Assembly: GCF_964656455.1 (NCBI RefSeq)
Contig: NC_135717.1
Span: forward strand, 143,172,308-143,236,307
Source: Halichoerus grypus
Lineage: Eukaryota; Chordata; Mammalia; Carnivora; Phocidae
DNA length: 64,000 bases
Direction: 5' to 3'
Position numbers and translations under genes: made by a program. The notes under the pieces are model-generated. The model did no database searches, was not told the origin of the DNA, and was given only the letters and a program-made list of their open reading frames with translations. This document shows, in pieces, positions 55,344-64,000 of the stretch (the first letter of the stretch is position 1; every line of letters begins with the position of its first letter).

Positions 55344-56049
55344 AAGCATTTGACACTCTATAGACATTTCCTAATACTTCTGTCCTTTAAGTCTTCTGTA
55401 AATGTCTTTGTGACCAGCACAGTCCAAATCCACAGTAAGATATTTTACCAACTTCACAGACTCAACCTTTCAAAAGCAGGACTTATCATCTTCCTCTCTA
55501 AAAAGTGTTCATCCTCTGAGTTCCCATTCTTGATTTCCCATTTTTCTTAGAACAGGGTCTAAACTCTTCGTAAAATAAAAGATCTCCAGCATACCCTTCT
55601 ACCTTGCCTCTTCTTCTTCTTCTTCTTCTTTTTTTTTTTTTTTGCCGTGAAAGAGAAGGGAAGGCAAGGGGGTCCACACTCAGAGACAAAGACCTTTTGC
55701 TCTTCTTTGCTCCCGCTTTTATTGGTCCTTCAGGATAATCACAAATCCTTATCACTATTTCTCAAGCACATGATGTGTGACAAGGGGTCTTACTGAAACT
55801 GAGAGGATTTATGGGAAAGATAATATATGCTAATCTGCGTGATCTACTAAACATAGCCTAAGGGACAATTCACACATCTCTTAGATCCCAGGGCGGCTGT
55901 TTGGGCTGAGAGAGCTCACATGCACTATGAATGTGAATTTTGGCCTCCAGATTTTTGTCAGAGTAATTCCATCTACACAGAAATAATCTTCTCCTCTCTT
56001 AGCACAACTTCCACTGGCCCTTCAGTGGAAGATATCAACTGTTTTGTTT
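55344..56049. other. Unassigned, with a (TTC)n/T-rich tract
   Basis: A (CTT)n run followed by about 15 T lies at 55609-55643. The minus-strand frame across it (55498-55755) gets its Arg/Lys run from this tract and is not a gene. Confidence 0.5.
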
Positions 56050-56300
56050 CTCTAGGAATACATTTGCAGCTCTTCCTCCAGCCCCAAGTGTAAGTCATGT
56101 GTCTTTCTGTATTGTATTTAAAGCTCTCTGTGCTTATTGTTCCCGAGACACTCTCTGTAGTAATTACCTGTTTATCTGTCTTTGTCCATCAGATACAATC
56201 TCTCTGAGAAACACTATCTCGTTCTCTATGTAGATCCGGGTCCTAGACATATCCTGTCCATCCATGCTTTAATCAATGTTTGTGGAATGAATTAATGGCA
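56050..56300 (+). repeat. L2 3' end remnant
   Basis: 'TTTGTCCATCAGATACAATC', 'CTAGACATATCCTGTCC' and 'TCAATGTTTGTGGAATGAATTAATG' resemble the L2 3' end. Confidence 0.55.
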
Positions 56301-56559
56301 TGAAAATTGAGTTGAAGCAATTTATAGTGTCCAATCATCTAAATAATTCTTTAAAGTCACTGTTAATACCTGACAGAGCAGAGTAATGGAGCTTCTTTGT
56401 ACAAGGAACTTAGGTGTCTACCTTTAAAGGTTTATACACTAAAGTGAAATCTAAATGCTAGGCATTCCAAAATTTGTAGATGATGACAGAGGCATCTATG
56501 AAAATGGAATTAAACATACCTAACTAACAGCATGAAACCTAGAAGGGGGCCAAGAAGAA

Positions 56560-56790
56560 CAATATACAGTTATTAGAGCATAATCCTATCCGAGCAACCT
56601 GAGCTCACGTCTGGGCCTCTGTAACTTACTAGGCATATGACCTTAAGCAAATTATTTAATCTCTCTATTAACAAGGATATTATAGTCCCTGCCTCATGGA
56701 TTATGGGTAGCATTAACATCCGTAGTATATATATAGTATTCTCAATGCCTTTCACATATATTCCTAATACATGGGGTTTATATTGTAGCT
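56560..56790 (-). repeat. MIR SINE remnant, minus strand
   Basis: 'CTTACTAGGCATATGACCTTAAGC', 'TTATTTAATCTCTCTATTAAC' and 'CCTGCCTCATGGATTATG' are the inverted MIR core. A 153-codon minus frame crosses it and is incidental. Confidence 0.75.
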
Positions 56791-57289
56791 CTCTGTTTTC
56801 TACCTCTAGCACTAACACATAATGGTATCCATTAAATCTTTGGATAAATGTTAAGAAAATATGACAAAATGTTGACTTGCACAGAACCCTAAAATCGGTA
56901 TAACATGACAAGATGGGGAGGAAGTCAATTAACAGTGTCCTTTTCAGATAAGGATGATCCTCTCCAGTCTGGGCGTTGTCTTCTGACGAGTGAGAGGGAA
57001 GCATTTTATCAGATATCCACAGAAAAATTTCCAAAGGAAGTTATAAGCATTCTTGCCATTTATATCAATGAGAATATTTAACATTCTTATTTTAAAGGTT
57101 TTCCATTAACGTTCCAACAACATCTATGATTCAAAAAGTTTGAAACCATAGGAACTTTCCAACCCATGTACTGCCCTAATAATTCCAGAGCTGAAGAACA
57201 AGAATAAACCTATCTGAAAGGCTCACCATATAATACAGAAACTTGTTATAAAAGAAATACATTCCTTTCTTAAAATGCATTCATTATAC
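56791..57289. other. No recognised feature
   Basis: No supported feature. Confidence 0.4.
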
Positions 57290-57790
57290 ACTTTTTTGTA
57301 CTTCCATTTGGTGCCAGGCATTAAGAACACAAAATGCATCAGCATTAAGAACACAAAAATGAATACTAAACTTTCTTGTTTGCAGGAACTAACAGTTATG
57401 TGACAGAGATGGACAGAAAAACTAAGAAACAATACAATGTGATAACTCTACCCAGTGATAGAGTTATACACAGCTAGAGCTGGGATAGCTGTAGGGAAGT
57501 TAGGAAAGATTTCCCCTAGGGAATTTCTACTTAGGGAGTCCTAATGATGTCTAGTGTTGGAGGGAGGCATGAGAGAAAGACATTCAGGGCACAGGGGAGG
57601 TGAAAATAATACGGCATGTCTTTGTACTACATGTACAATGATGGAGTAGCAAGAGATGAGACTGGAAAGAAGATGGACCAAATCCTAGGGCCCCTTAAAT
57701 GGCATGCTAGGAATCTTGGACTGTATCCTGAAAAACAATAGGGAACACTGAAATGTTTTATGCAAGGGAGGATGCCAGGGACATACATGC
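57290..57790 (+). repeat. Ancient mammalian dispersed repeat, family not named
   Basis: 'GTGCCAGGCATTAAGAACAC', 'GGGAGGCATGAGAGAAAGACATTC', 'GCAAGAGATGAGACTGGA', 'TTGGACTGTATCCTGAAAAACAATAGGGAACA' in that order match an old repeat type common in mammals, recalled from memory. A small internal duplication of GCATTAAGAACACAAAA lies at 57318-57358. Confidence 0.5.
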
Positions 57791-57939
57791 ATTTTTAGAT
57801 AGAGCATGTATTTTCTACACTAAATATAGAAGAGATCAGAAACTTCTTTCGCTCTGCTCCAAGAGAAATTTATACATAACTCTATTTACTTTATTGAAAT
57901 GTTTTGTAACTCTATTTGCTTGTCTTACTTTCCTTAGAC

Positions 57940-58087
57940 CACTGGCCTGTATGTAGATCAGAATCACTTGGAGGGGTTGTTAAAACACAAATTGTCGGGT
58001 GAAGTTGTGGGCCTGATTTTGCTCTTCTAGCAGGTTCTGGGCCGAAGCTAACGATGCTTATGTTTGGCTGTACTATGAACACCACTG
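57940..58087 (+). mobile_element. MER5A hAT-Charlie DNA transposon remnant
   Basis: 'GATCAGAATCACTTGGAGGG', 'TTGTTAAAACACAAATTG' and the terminal 'CCACTG' are MER5A. Flanking octamers CCTTAGAC (57932-57939) and TTTTAGAC (58088-58095) look like an eroded 8-bp target duplication, as expected for hAT. Confidence 0.85.
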
Positions 58088-58094
58088 TTTTAGA

Positions 58095-58215
58095 CTAAAA
58101 TTTGGGCTTGCTTTCTTATTATTTATCTTTGTTTCTCAAACATCTAGTTCAATGTCTGTTACTGAATAGACAATCATTAACTATTTTCAAATAAAAGAAT
58201 GAAGGAATGAAAAAT
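58095..58215 (+). repeat. L2 3' end remnant
   Basis: 'CAAACATCTAGTTCAATGTCTG' leading to 'AATAAAAGAATGAAGGAATGAAA' fits the L2 3' terminus. Confidence 0.55.
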
Positions 58216-58369
58216 GCCAAGTACAGAGGAAGCAAATATAGTAAGCAGAATGATTTTGTCTCTTGTCTTCATCAAAAATTATTCAAAATGATAAAGGTGC
58301 ATGCATTAGTATAAATTGTGGAAGCAAAAACAAAGAGAGACAATAGTAATGGTAGAGATGAGAGCTAAG

Positions 58370-58510
58370 TTAGGAATCTTAAGATTTCCATTTGCTTTCC
58401 AGCGCTTACATGAATAGAGTGGCCTTGAGCAAACCATTTTACTTTCCACAGTACATATCTGTGCCTTAGTTGGATGATTAAGTGGCCATTAGTAATACTT
58501 CATTGAATAG
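58370..58510 (-). repeat. Probable MIR remnant, minus strand
   Basis: 'GTGGCCTTGAGCAAACCATTTTACTTTCC' and 'TCTGTGCCTTAGTT' resemble the inverted MIR core. Short and diverged. Confidence 0.55.
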
Positions 58511-59769
58511 GCCTTTTGAAAAAAAATCTCAGAAAGAATTTATTCATATAAAGCCTATTGAATTTAACTTTAATATAATGAATACTACAAATTGAATAAA
58601 AGTTCCAAATGTACTAAGCAAGTGTTCTCTTACATTATGTCTATAAATTCCTTTCTACTTGATAAATTATCTTACAGAGAAACTCTTCGTTTGGAGCACT
58701 CTGCTGGGCTTCATATATAAATGCTTCAGTTACAGAGTGTCCTTCACATGGGTGGATTTGTTTTGATTCAAAGGGTGAAGGACCCATGCTTAGAGTTGCT
58801 TTCTCCAGTATGGGTCATATTTACATCAGGTAATCTTCATTTTCTCACTTTATATGCAGTGACTGAATTTTCAGGATGGCAGGAATGCTTTTTTGCTGTT
58901 ATGTAGTTGGAATGTTTGACTTGATTAAGGATGAAATCTGCTTGTTCCATATTATATCCCAACTCACTAGAATCAATAGACCAATATGCAGTGCAAACTC
59001 TCAGCTAAAATACTTGTAGCAAAAATTCAAATTTTCCATTGGTCATTGGTGTGAATTTGCCCACAGTGCGAAAGAGTTCAGAAAATAATCACATTCCTGA
59101 AATTTAATCTGGCTCAGGATCTAGCCACCTACATAATGGAAAGTCCAACTCAGTCTGTTTCCAAAAGATACTTCTTCTTCTCTTAGAATCATTAAAGAAC
59201 ACAAGGGCTTATAAAACCCAAAAGAAGGAAGAGTTTTGATATTTAGTCTGTAATGGTCACCCCTGAGATTCTTTTCCAGTCCACCGAAGAGCAGTTGAAA
59301 ACCATCTCCTCCCTTAACAGCATTCATTCCTTGGGTACTAATCTCAACCACTGACCCTAGGCATCATCTCTGGAGCTGTCCACAACCTCTCCCCACCCTG
59401 AGGTCCTAGCATCTCCTGTATTTCCACCACAAAACTGACTTAGCCCTCCTGCTGCATATCTCAAGTCTCAGGAAATACAGTCTACCTCTGAGGATTACAT
59501 TAATTCCTTCTTTGCCACCTGAACCACCAACTTCTATCATGCCCTCTTTCTAATCACTCCATGTTAATTCTCTGATAGGTCCAACTCTGTAACACCTGGT
59601 CCACGGTTTTTCTTTCTTAATTAAGACTTTCAATTTCTTGTCTACAATAAACCAACTTCAACCTGGATCAGTGCTGTGATCGCCTAAGATCTCTTCTTGC
59701 TTTCTCTCTTTGTATTCTATTGCTCCTTTCATATTTGCTCGAGGCAATCCAAAAACATAAAGCTGGTCA
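58511..59769. other. No recognised feature
   Basis: No gene or named repeat is supported. Confidence 0.4.
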
Positions 59770-59777
59770 TTTTAGAA

Positions 59778-60131
59778 TAGGCGTCAGCAAACTATGACCA
59801 GGCACACAGGCCAAACCTGTCCTACCTCTTCTTTTTAATTAAAAAAAAAAAATTTTTTTTTACCATCCTTCAGCTAAGAATGTTTTTTACACTTTTTCAA
59901 TGGTTGAAATAAATTAAGAATCATGTGTTTTGAGATGTAAAAATTATATGAAATTCAAATTTCAGTGCCCATAAATAGAGTTTTATTGGACTACAACCAT
60001 GCCCATTCATTTATGTATTGTTAGTGGCTGCTTTCACACTACAGGGGCAGAGTGATGAGTAGACACCATATGGCCTTCAAAACCTCATATTTACCAACTG
60101 GCCCTCTACTGAGAAACTTTGCCAACTCTTG
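59778..60131. mobile_element. hAT-type non-autonomous DNA transposon remnant
   Basis: The left end 'AGGCGTCAGCAAACTATGAC' and the right end 'AACTTTGCCAACTCTTG' are inverted copies of one terminal repeat. Inside are 'AGAGTTTTATTGGACTACAACCATGCCC' and 'ATATGGCCTTCAAAACC', typical of a small mammalian hAT element. Flanking octamers TTTTAGAA and TCTTAGGG match at 5 of 8. An AT-rich stretch near 59836-59860 looks like an internal expansion. The family name is left open. Confidence 0.75.
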
Positions 60132-60479
60132 TCTTAGGGCACTGTGATTCAGTGAAAAACTTCAGTGAATCACTCAGTAAATAAAGTCCAAAGTTATGAT
60201 CTTTCCCATGACACGACCATAAGCCTGCTTATTCACCCCCACCTTCTCCTTCCCTCTGTCTCTCACAGTCTCAACATCCAGTTCTCCAGGTAGATACTTC
60301 TTACTATTTCCCAAAACTACCCTGTCTTCTCCATTGCTATAACTTTCCCTTTCCCCCTCAGTTTGCCTGACCTACTTCCATTTATCCTCAATACTCAACA
60401 TAAATGTCATGTTTAACCAAGTTAGAAACTTCCCACTCTCTGATTTCACTCCCTTATAATTCTATTAAATGACTCATCA
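60132..60479. other. No recognised feature
   Basis: No supported feature. Confidence 0.4.
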
Positions 60480-61205
60480 TATTGAAATCCTTATTTGCAT
60501 ACAGTGGCAACCATTTACTTTGGTCACCTAAGGTCCATTCCTTCTTGTGATGTTAAGGTCACAGTTTTGGGTTGCCTAGTCTTTACTGCCTTGCGTCCTT
60601 TGCTAATTCCACCATCTGCAGGCTCCGGAGCCTTTAGGTGAAGCCAGCGGGTGTATCTCGTCCCCTTAGCCAGAGCAATTGTTTCATGGATGGATACACC
60701 CAAGCAAGGCAAATCAGAGCCAATGAGATTCAATTCTAGGACTTTTGTCCTTCTATGAGGTTATTTTTTAAAGACTTTATTTATTTGTCAGAGAGAGAGG
60801 CCAAGCAGGGGGAGCAGCAGGCAGAGGGAGAAGCAGGCTCCCTGCTGAGCAAGGAGCCCGATGGGGACTCAGTCCCACGACCCTGGGATCATGGCCTGAG
60901 CCGAAGGCAGACGCTTAACTGACTGAGCCACCCAGGCGTCCTGTCTGTGAGGTTATTTGATTTCTCTCAATCTTTCACCGGTAGGACAAAGTAAAGGCAA
61001 ATGTAAGCCTGAAATTGCTGAGGGCTGAGTGTGGGGGCACATCTGGTAACATTGCTTGAGCCCCAAATCAAGCAATGCCTGAAACCAGATGGCCCCTTGA
61101 ACATCTCAATGATCTCAGTTAAGATCTCAATATCATCTCTTGTTGCCTGAACTGGTTTGGGTCAGGTATTCCATCATTTGAACTAAAGGAATCCTAACTG
61201 ACCTA
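60480..61205 (+). mobile_element. Ancient LTR-like repeat, interrupted by a SINE
   Basis: 'CAGAGCCAATGAGATTCAATTC' and the closing 'AACTAAAGGAATCCTAACTGAC' resemble an old ERV-type LTR, recalled from memory. The SINE at 60767-60940 was inserted later. Ends and family are uncertain. Confidence 0.45.
60767..60943 (-). mobile_element. CAN-SINE, minus strand
   Basis: Full length, ending 'GAGCCACCCAGGCGTCC'. Target duplication TCTATGAGGTTATTT (60752-60766) and TCTGTGAGGTTATTT (60944-60958) has one mismatch. Confidence 0.95.
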
Positions 61206-62273
61206 CTGTTTGCTTTTCCCTGTGAGACTTGTCTCTGTATCCCCGGCATGTGTGTCTCTCCCCAGCACATGGGATACACCCAATAAATGTTTCTGCAATA
61301 AGTTGATTTTAACTTTCTTATGGTATTTGCTGGCTTAGCAGTCAGATATACATATCCCATCCCCTCAAGTGACTTTCCCTCGCTGCCTTCACTTCACCAT
61401 TTATTTGATTTCATGGTCTTGTGTGGGCTTAGTGAGCTGACTGGCTCCTAAATGCTCCCTTTGCTTGCACTTGATCTGTGATTTGTTTAATCTTATCGAC
61501 ACAGGCTCTAGATGCTTCTCTTTCAAACATTAGTCTTTCATTTCTGGTTTCATTCTGTATTCATATCAAAGCTATAAAATACCTAAAGTGAGAGCGTGCA
61601 CTTTGGACTTAAGTAACCCGAGGCTGGAATCCTGAACTACCACATAATACTCATAAGACCTTAGATACTTAGACTTCTGGTCAAGTGAAGGGAACTGTAT
61701 CTCTGGATATAACAGTGAAGGGAAGAGTACTACAGACCTTAGCATAATCTTTGGAATATAGAAAGAACTCCAAACATAGCTTTATTTGTTTTTAATAAGA
61801 AGAGAAAACCTTTCTTCTTTATATTTTAGATGTAAAAAGCTTATGGCCTGCATTTAAAGTTTGGTAAGGTTTGGGTTTTTTAATTATTAAGAATGATTTG
61901 AAAAGGAAAGCCTGATCCATTTCAGCTTCATTGTATCTACTCATTCTAGGTCATTTTGACATTGAGACTGATTAATGTGCTTATGCATGTAAATTAATAT
62001 TTCAGGCTCTTGTGTGAAACTTTAGGCTCTCAGATGCAAAATAAGTTTCCAAAAATGTAAGTAGTATCATAAATCTAACTCTCAATTATATAGATCTATG
62101 CATTGGTGCCTGATGAAAGTAACTAGAAAAGTTCATTGTACTATGTACATTTAATCACATTTATTCCTCTCTTTCTCCCTTCTCATCCCCTACTTCCTTC
62201 ATTCTTCCTTTCTACAAGGGATCTGAGGAAGCAGTTCGGCACATAATAAGGTACAGTAAATATTAAATTGTTT
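61206..62273. other. Mostly unassigned
   Basis: A possible MIR remnant on the minus strand lies near 61600-61770, and an L2-like end near 61220-61310 ('CACCCAATAAATGTTTCTGC'). Neither is firm. No gene is supported. Confidence 0.35.
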
Positions 62274-62290
62274 AGAAATATAATACATTT

Positions 62291-62489
62291 TGGGGTGCCT
62301 GGGTGGCTCAGTCATTAGACGTCTGCCTTCAGCTCAGGTCATGATCCCAGGTTTCCTGGGATCAAGCCCCACATCGGGCTCCCTGCTCTGCAGGAAGCCT
62401 GCTTTCCCTCTCCCACTCTCCCTGCTTGTGTTCCCTCTCTCGCTGTGTCTCTTTCTGTCAAATAAATAAATAAAATCTTAAAAAAAAAA
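62291..62489 (+). mobile_element. CAN-SINE, plus strand, well preserved
   Basis: Full length, 'GGGGTGCCTGGGTGGCTCAG' to an A tail. A perfect 17-bp target duplication, AGAAATATAATACATTT, is at 62274-62290 and 62490-62506. Confidence 0.97.
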
Positions 62490-62506
62490 AGAAATATAAT
62501 ACATTT

Positions 62507-64000
62507 CAAGTAGTATTACTAAAACGTAAGAAACACTCTGCAGGACTGATTCCAGCAAAAATTGACTCTTGAAAATACTTCCCTGATAGGAAGATTACCA
62601 CTACTGATTTGGAATACTTACTCCTATATTTCTAGACAACCAAATCTGTGATTCCACCCCACCTTTTCCTACTGCCACCATGGCAGAGATGGAGTTGTGG
62701 ATTTTTTTCTAATGCACATACCCAGCTGGTTGCAAATGATTAATATACAAATAATTCCAAAGCAAATATAAGATTTCCATAGAAACTCTATTTTAAAAGA
62801 GACCTCTCAAACATTTGCCTTTGAGGGTAATAAATCTTCAGGCTTACCAAAGGTCTTCGCCAGCATGCATTGAAAGCATTTTTGTTTTCACATATAACTC
62901 TTGAAATGTCTAGGACTTGAAATGAAAACTGGATTCCTACCAAGGATTGTAGGGAGGGGATTGTATGGGGCACATACAGGTAACAAGACAAGGCAGTGTA
63001 TGGGGTAAGGATGGCAGGGACTGGATAAAGGGAAAGAATATATTGTTTACCAGAAAGAGGCCTCTACCCCATCCCTGGCTTTTTTTTTTTTTTTTTTTTT
63101 CTGAGCCAGTAACAGGAAAAAAGAGAAATAGAAAAAAGTATATATGGTTTAAGATTCGAGTAATTCATAGTCACCCTCAAGTACAGAAATGCCAAAGCTG
63201 TCCAAACTCAGTTAAATGCTATGTTCTATAAAATTAGCTGTGAAGATGATTTGGAAAATTGGGCAAATTACAGAGTTTGTACCCCTAATTTAGCCACGCT
63301 AAGATTTATATTCCATTCCAAGACCAAATTATATTCCTTCGCACATCAGCTCCTTGATGTCTAAACTCTCAAATAAGGGCTGACTTCAAACCCCCAAAGT
63401 TTAGCTTTTGATTCTAAAAGAGCTAAACTATCACAGAATGCCTTGAGTGTCATGCATTCTTAAAATTCCCTATGATTTGTTTGATTTTTCTTTAGCTCAG
63501 TGACTGAATATTCTTTTCCTACCTGAGATATAAATGAAGTAGATATGATTTTTCTTTGGCAGGAGTAACTATACATGTTATTTTTTTACATTCAATTGCT
63601 TTGATCCCTAGATAATTGTACTAAATGTGTCCAGATTATAGAGAATTAGCAAAGAATAAAGGATGTAGGGATGCTTCAATAGGAAAAATAGACTCTTGAA
63701 AGCCTTGAATATTTCTGGTTCATCTATTTTTATTTTGGATAAGATTACAGAAATAAGACCTAAAATCATACAAATGTTAGGACCAAGATAAAATTTATGA
63801 GATTTGACCTTAAGTTCTTTGACTTATTGTAAAAAATCAACTTAAATTCAATTTCATGACGGGTCAGACTGAGCTTGTTTAAAAATCCCTGGGAAGCCAA
63901 AGGTGAACTGGCTTGGGGAAAGCAAAGGCTCTCCAGGACCTCACCACACTTCCCTCAAGGTTTTTTTCTTGTCACAAACTTATATTTCATTCTTCTGTAA
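62507..64000. other. No recognised feature
   Basis: A 22-base poly-T run lies at about 63080-63101. A strong-looking Kozak context at about 62676-62690 opens only a ten-codon frame. No gene or named repeat is supported. Confidence 0.4.

Noticed and set aside
55498..55755. Arg/Lys-rich minus-strand frame
   Set aside because: The basic run is a translation of the (TTC)n and poly-T tract, not a protein feature.
62676..62710. Strong Kozak context (GCCACCATGG) as a gene start
   Set aside because: The frame closes after ten codons and no splice donor is evident in it.
1..64000. CRISPR arrays, phage, operons or an undescribed defence-type system
   Set aside because: All features fit a mammalian nuclear genome. 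There are no regularly spaced short repeats, no compact gene arrays and no ribosome-binding-site spacing.

Overview
The window looks like ordinary non-coding nuclear DNA from a caniform carnivore. The main evidence is 21 tRNA-derived CAN-SINE copies, which begin 'GGGCGCCTGGGTGGCTCAG', carry a tRNA-type B box, run through a CT-rich stretch and end in AATAAA-type A-rich tails. Carnivore-type LINE-1 copies and older mammalian repeats (MIR, L2, MER20, MER5A, MaLR LTRs) support this. The SINE variant with 'GCGACTGCCTTCGGCTCAGG' suggests an arctoid (bear, pinniped or mustelid lineage), but that step rests on memory of the families. I found no host protein-coding exon, no functional RNA gene, no CRISPR and no prokaryotic feature; the region is intergenic or deep intronic.

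Layout. 1-8.5 kb: ancient repeats (MLT1-type LTR, MIR, MER20, an ERV-type LTR), an old L1 piece and four SINEs. 8.5-18.9 kb: mostly AT-rich unassigned sequence, an old L1 split by an LTR-like insert and a SINE, plus two further SINEs. 18.9-23.25 kb: a degraded minus-strand L1 (called L1-A here) whose ORF2 has many stops and shifts and whose ORF1 is missing. 23.3-24.8 kb: a spacer with no recognised element. 24.8-30.9 kb: a full-length plus-strand L1 (L1-B) with a 13-bp target-site duplication, a roughly 1-kb CpG-rich 5' UTR containing a short tandem array, an uninterrupted 296-codon ORF1 and a disrupted ORF2. 31-38 kb: sparse, with an exact 50-bp tandem duplication and two MLT1-type LTRs in opposite orientation. 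38-42.4 kb: a dense SINE cluster with one SINE nested in another and a head-to-head pair sharing target sequence. 42.4-64 kb: mainly unassigned sequence with scattered SINE, L1 3' end, MIR, L2 and DNA-transposon remnants.

The L1s and SINEs form one system. L1 ORF1 and ORF2 proteins normally copy L1 RNA in cis and mobilise SINE RNAs in trans. The 11-17 bp target duplications and A-rich tails on most SINEs here fit that mechanism. Neither large L1 in the window can encode a complete ORF2 protein, so those SINEs were presumably moved by other L1 copies. I found no undescribed biological system. The best leads are structural: the tandem array and long antisense reading frame in the L1-B 5' UTR, the ORF1-less junction in L1-A, and the overlapping SINE insertions near 40.6-41.1 kb.
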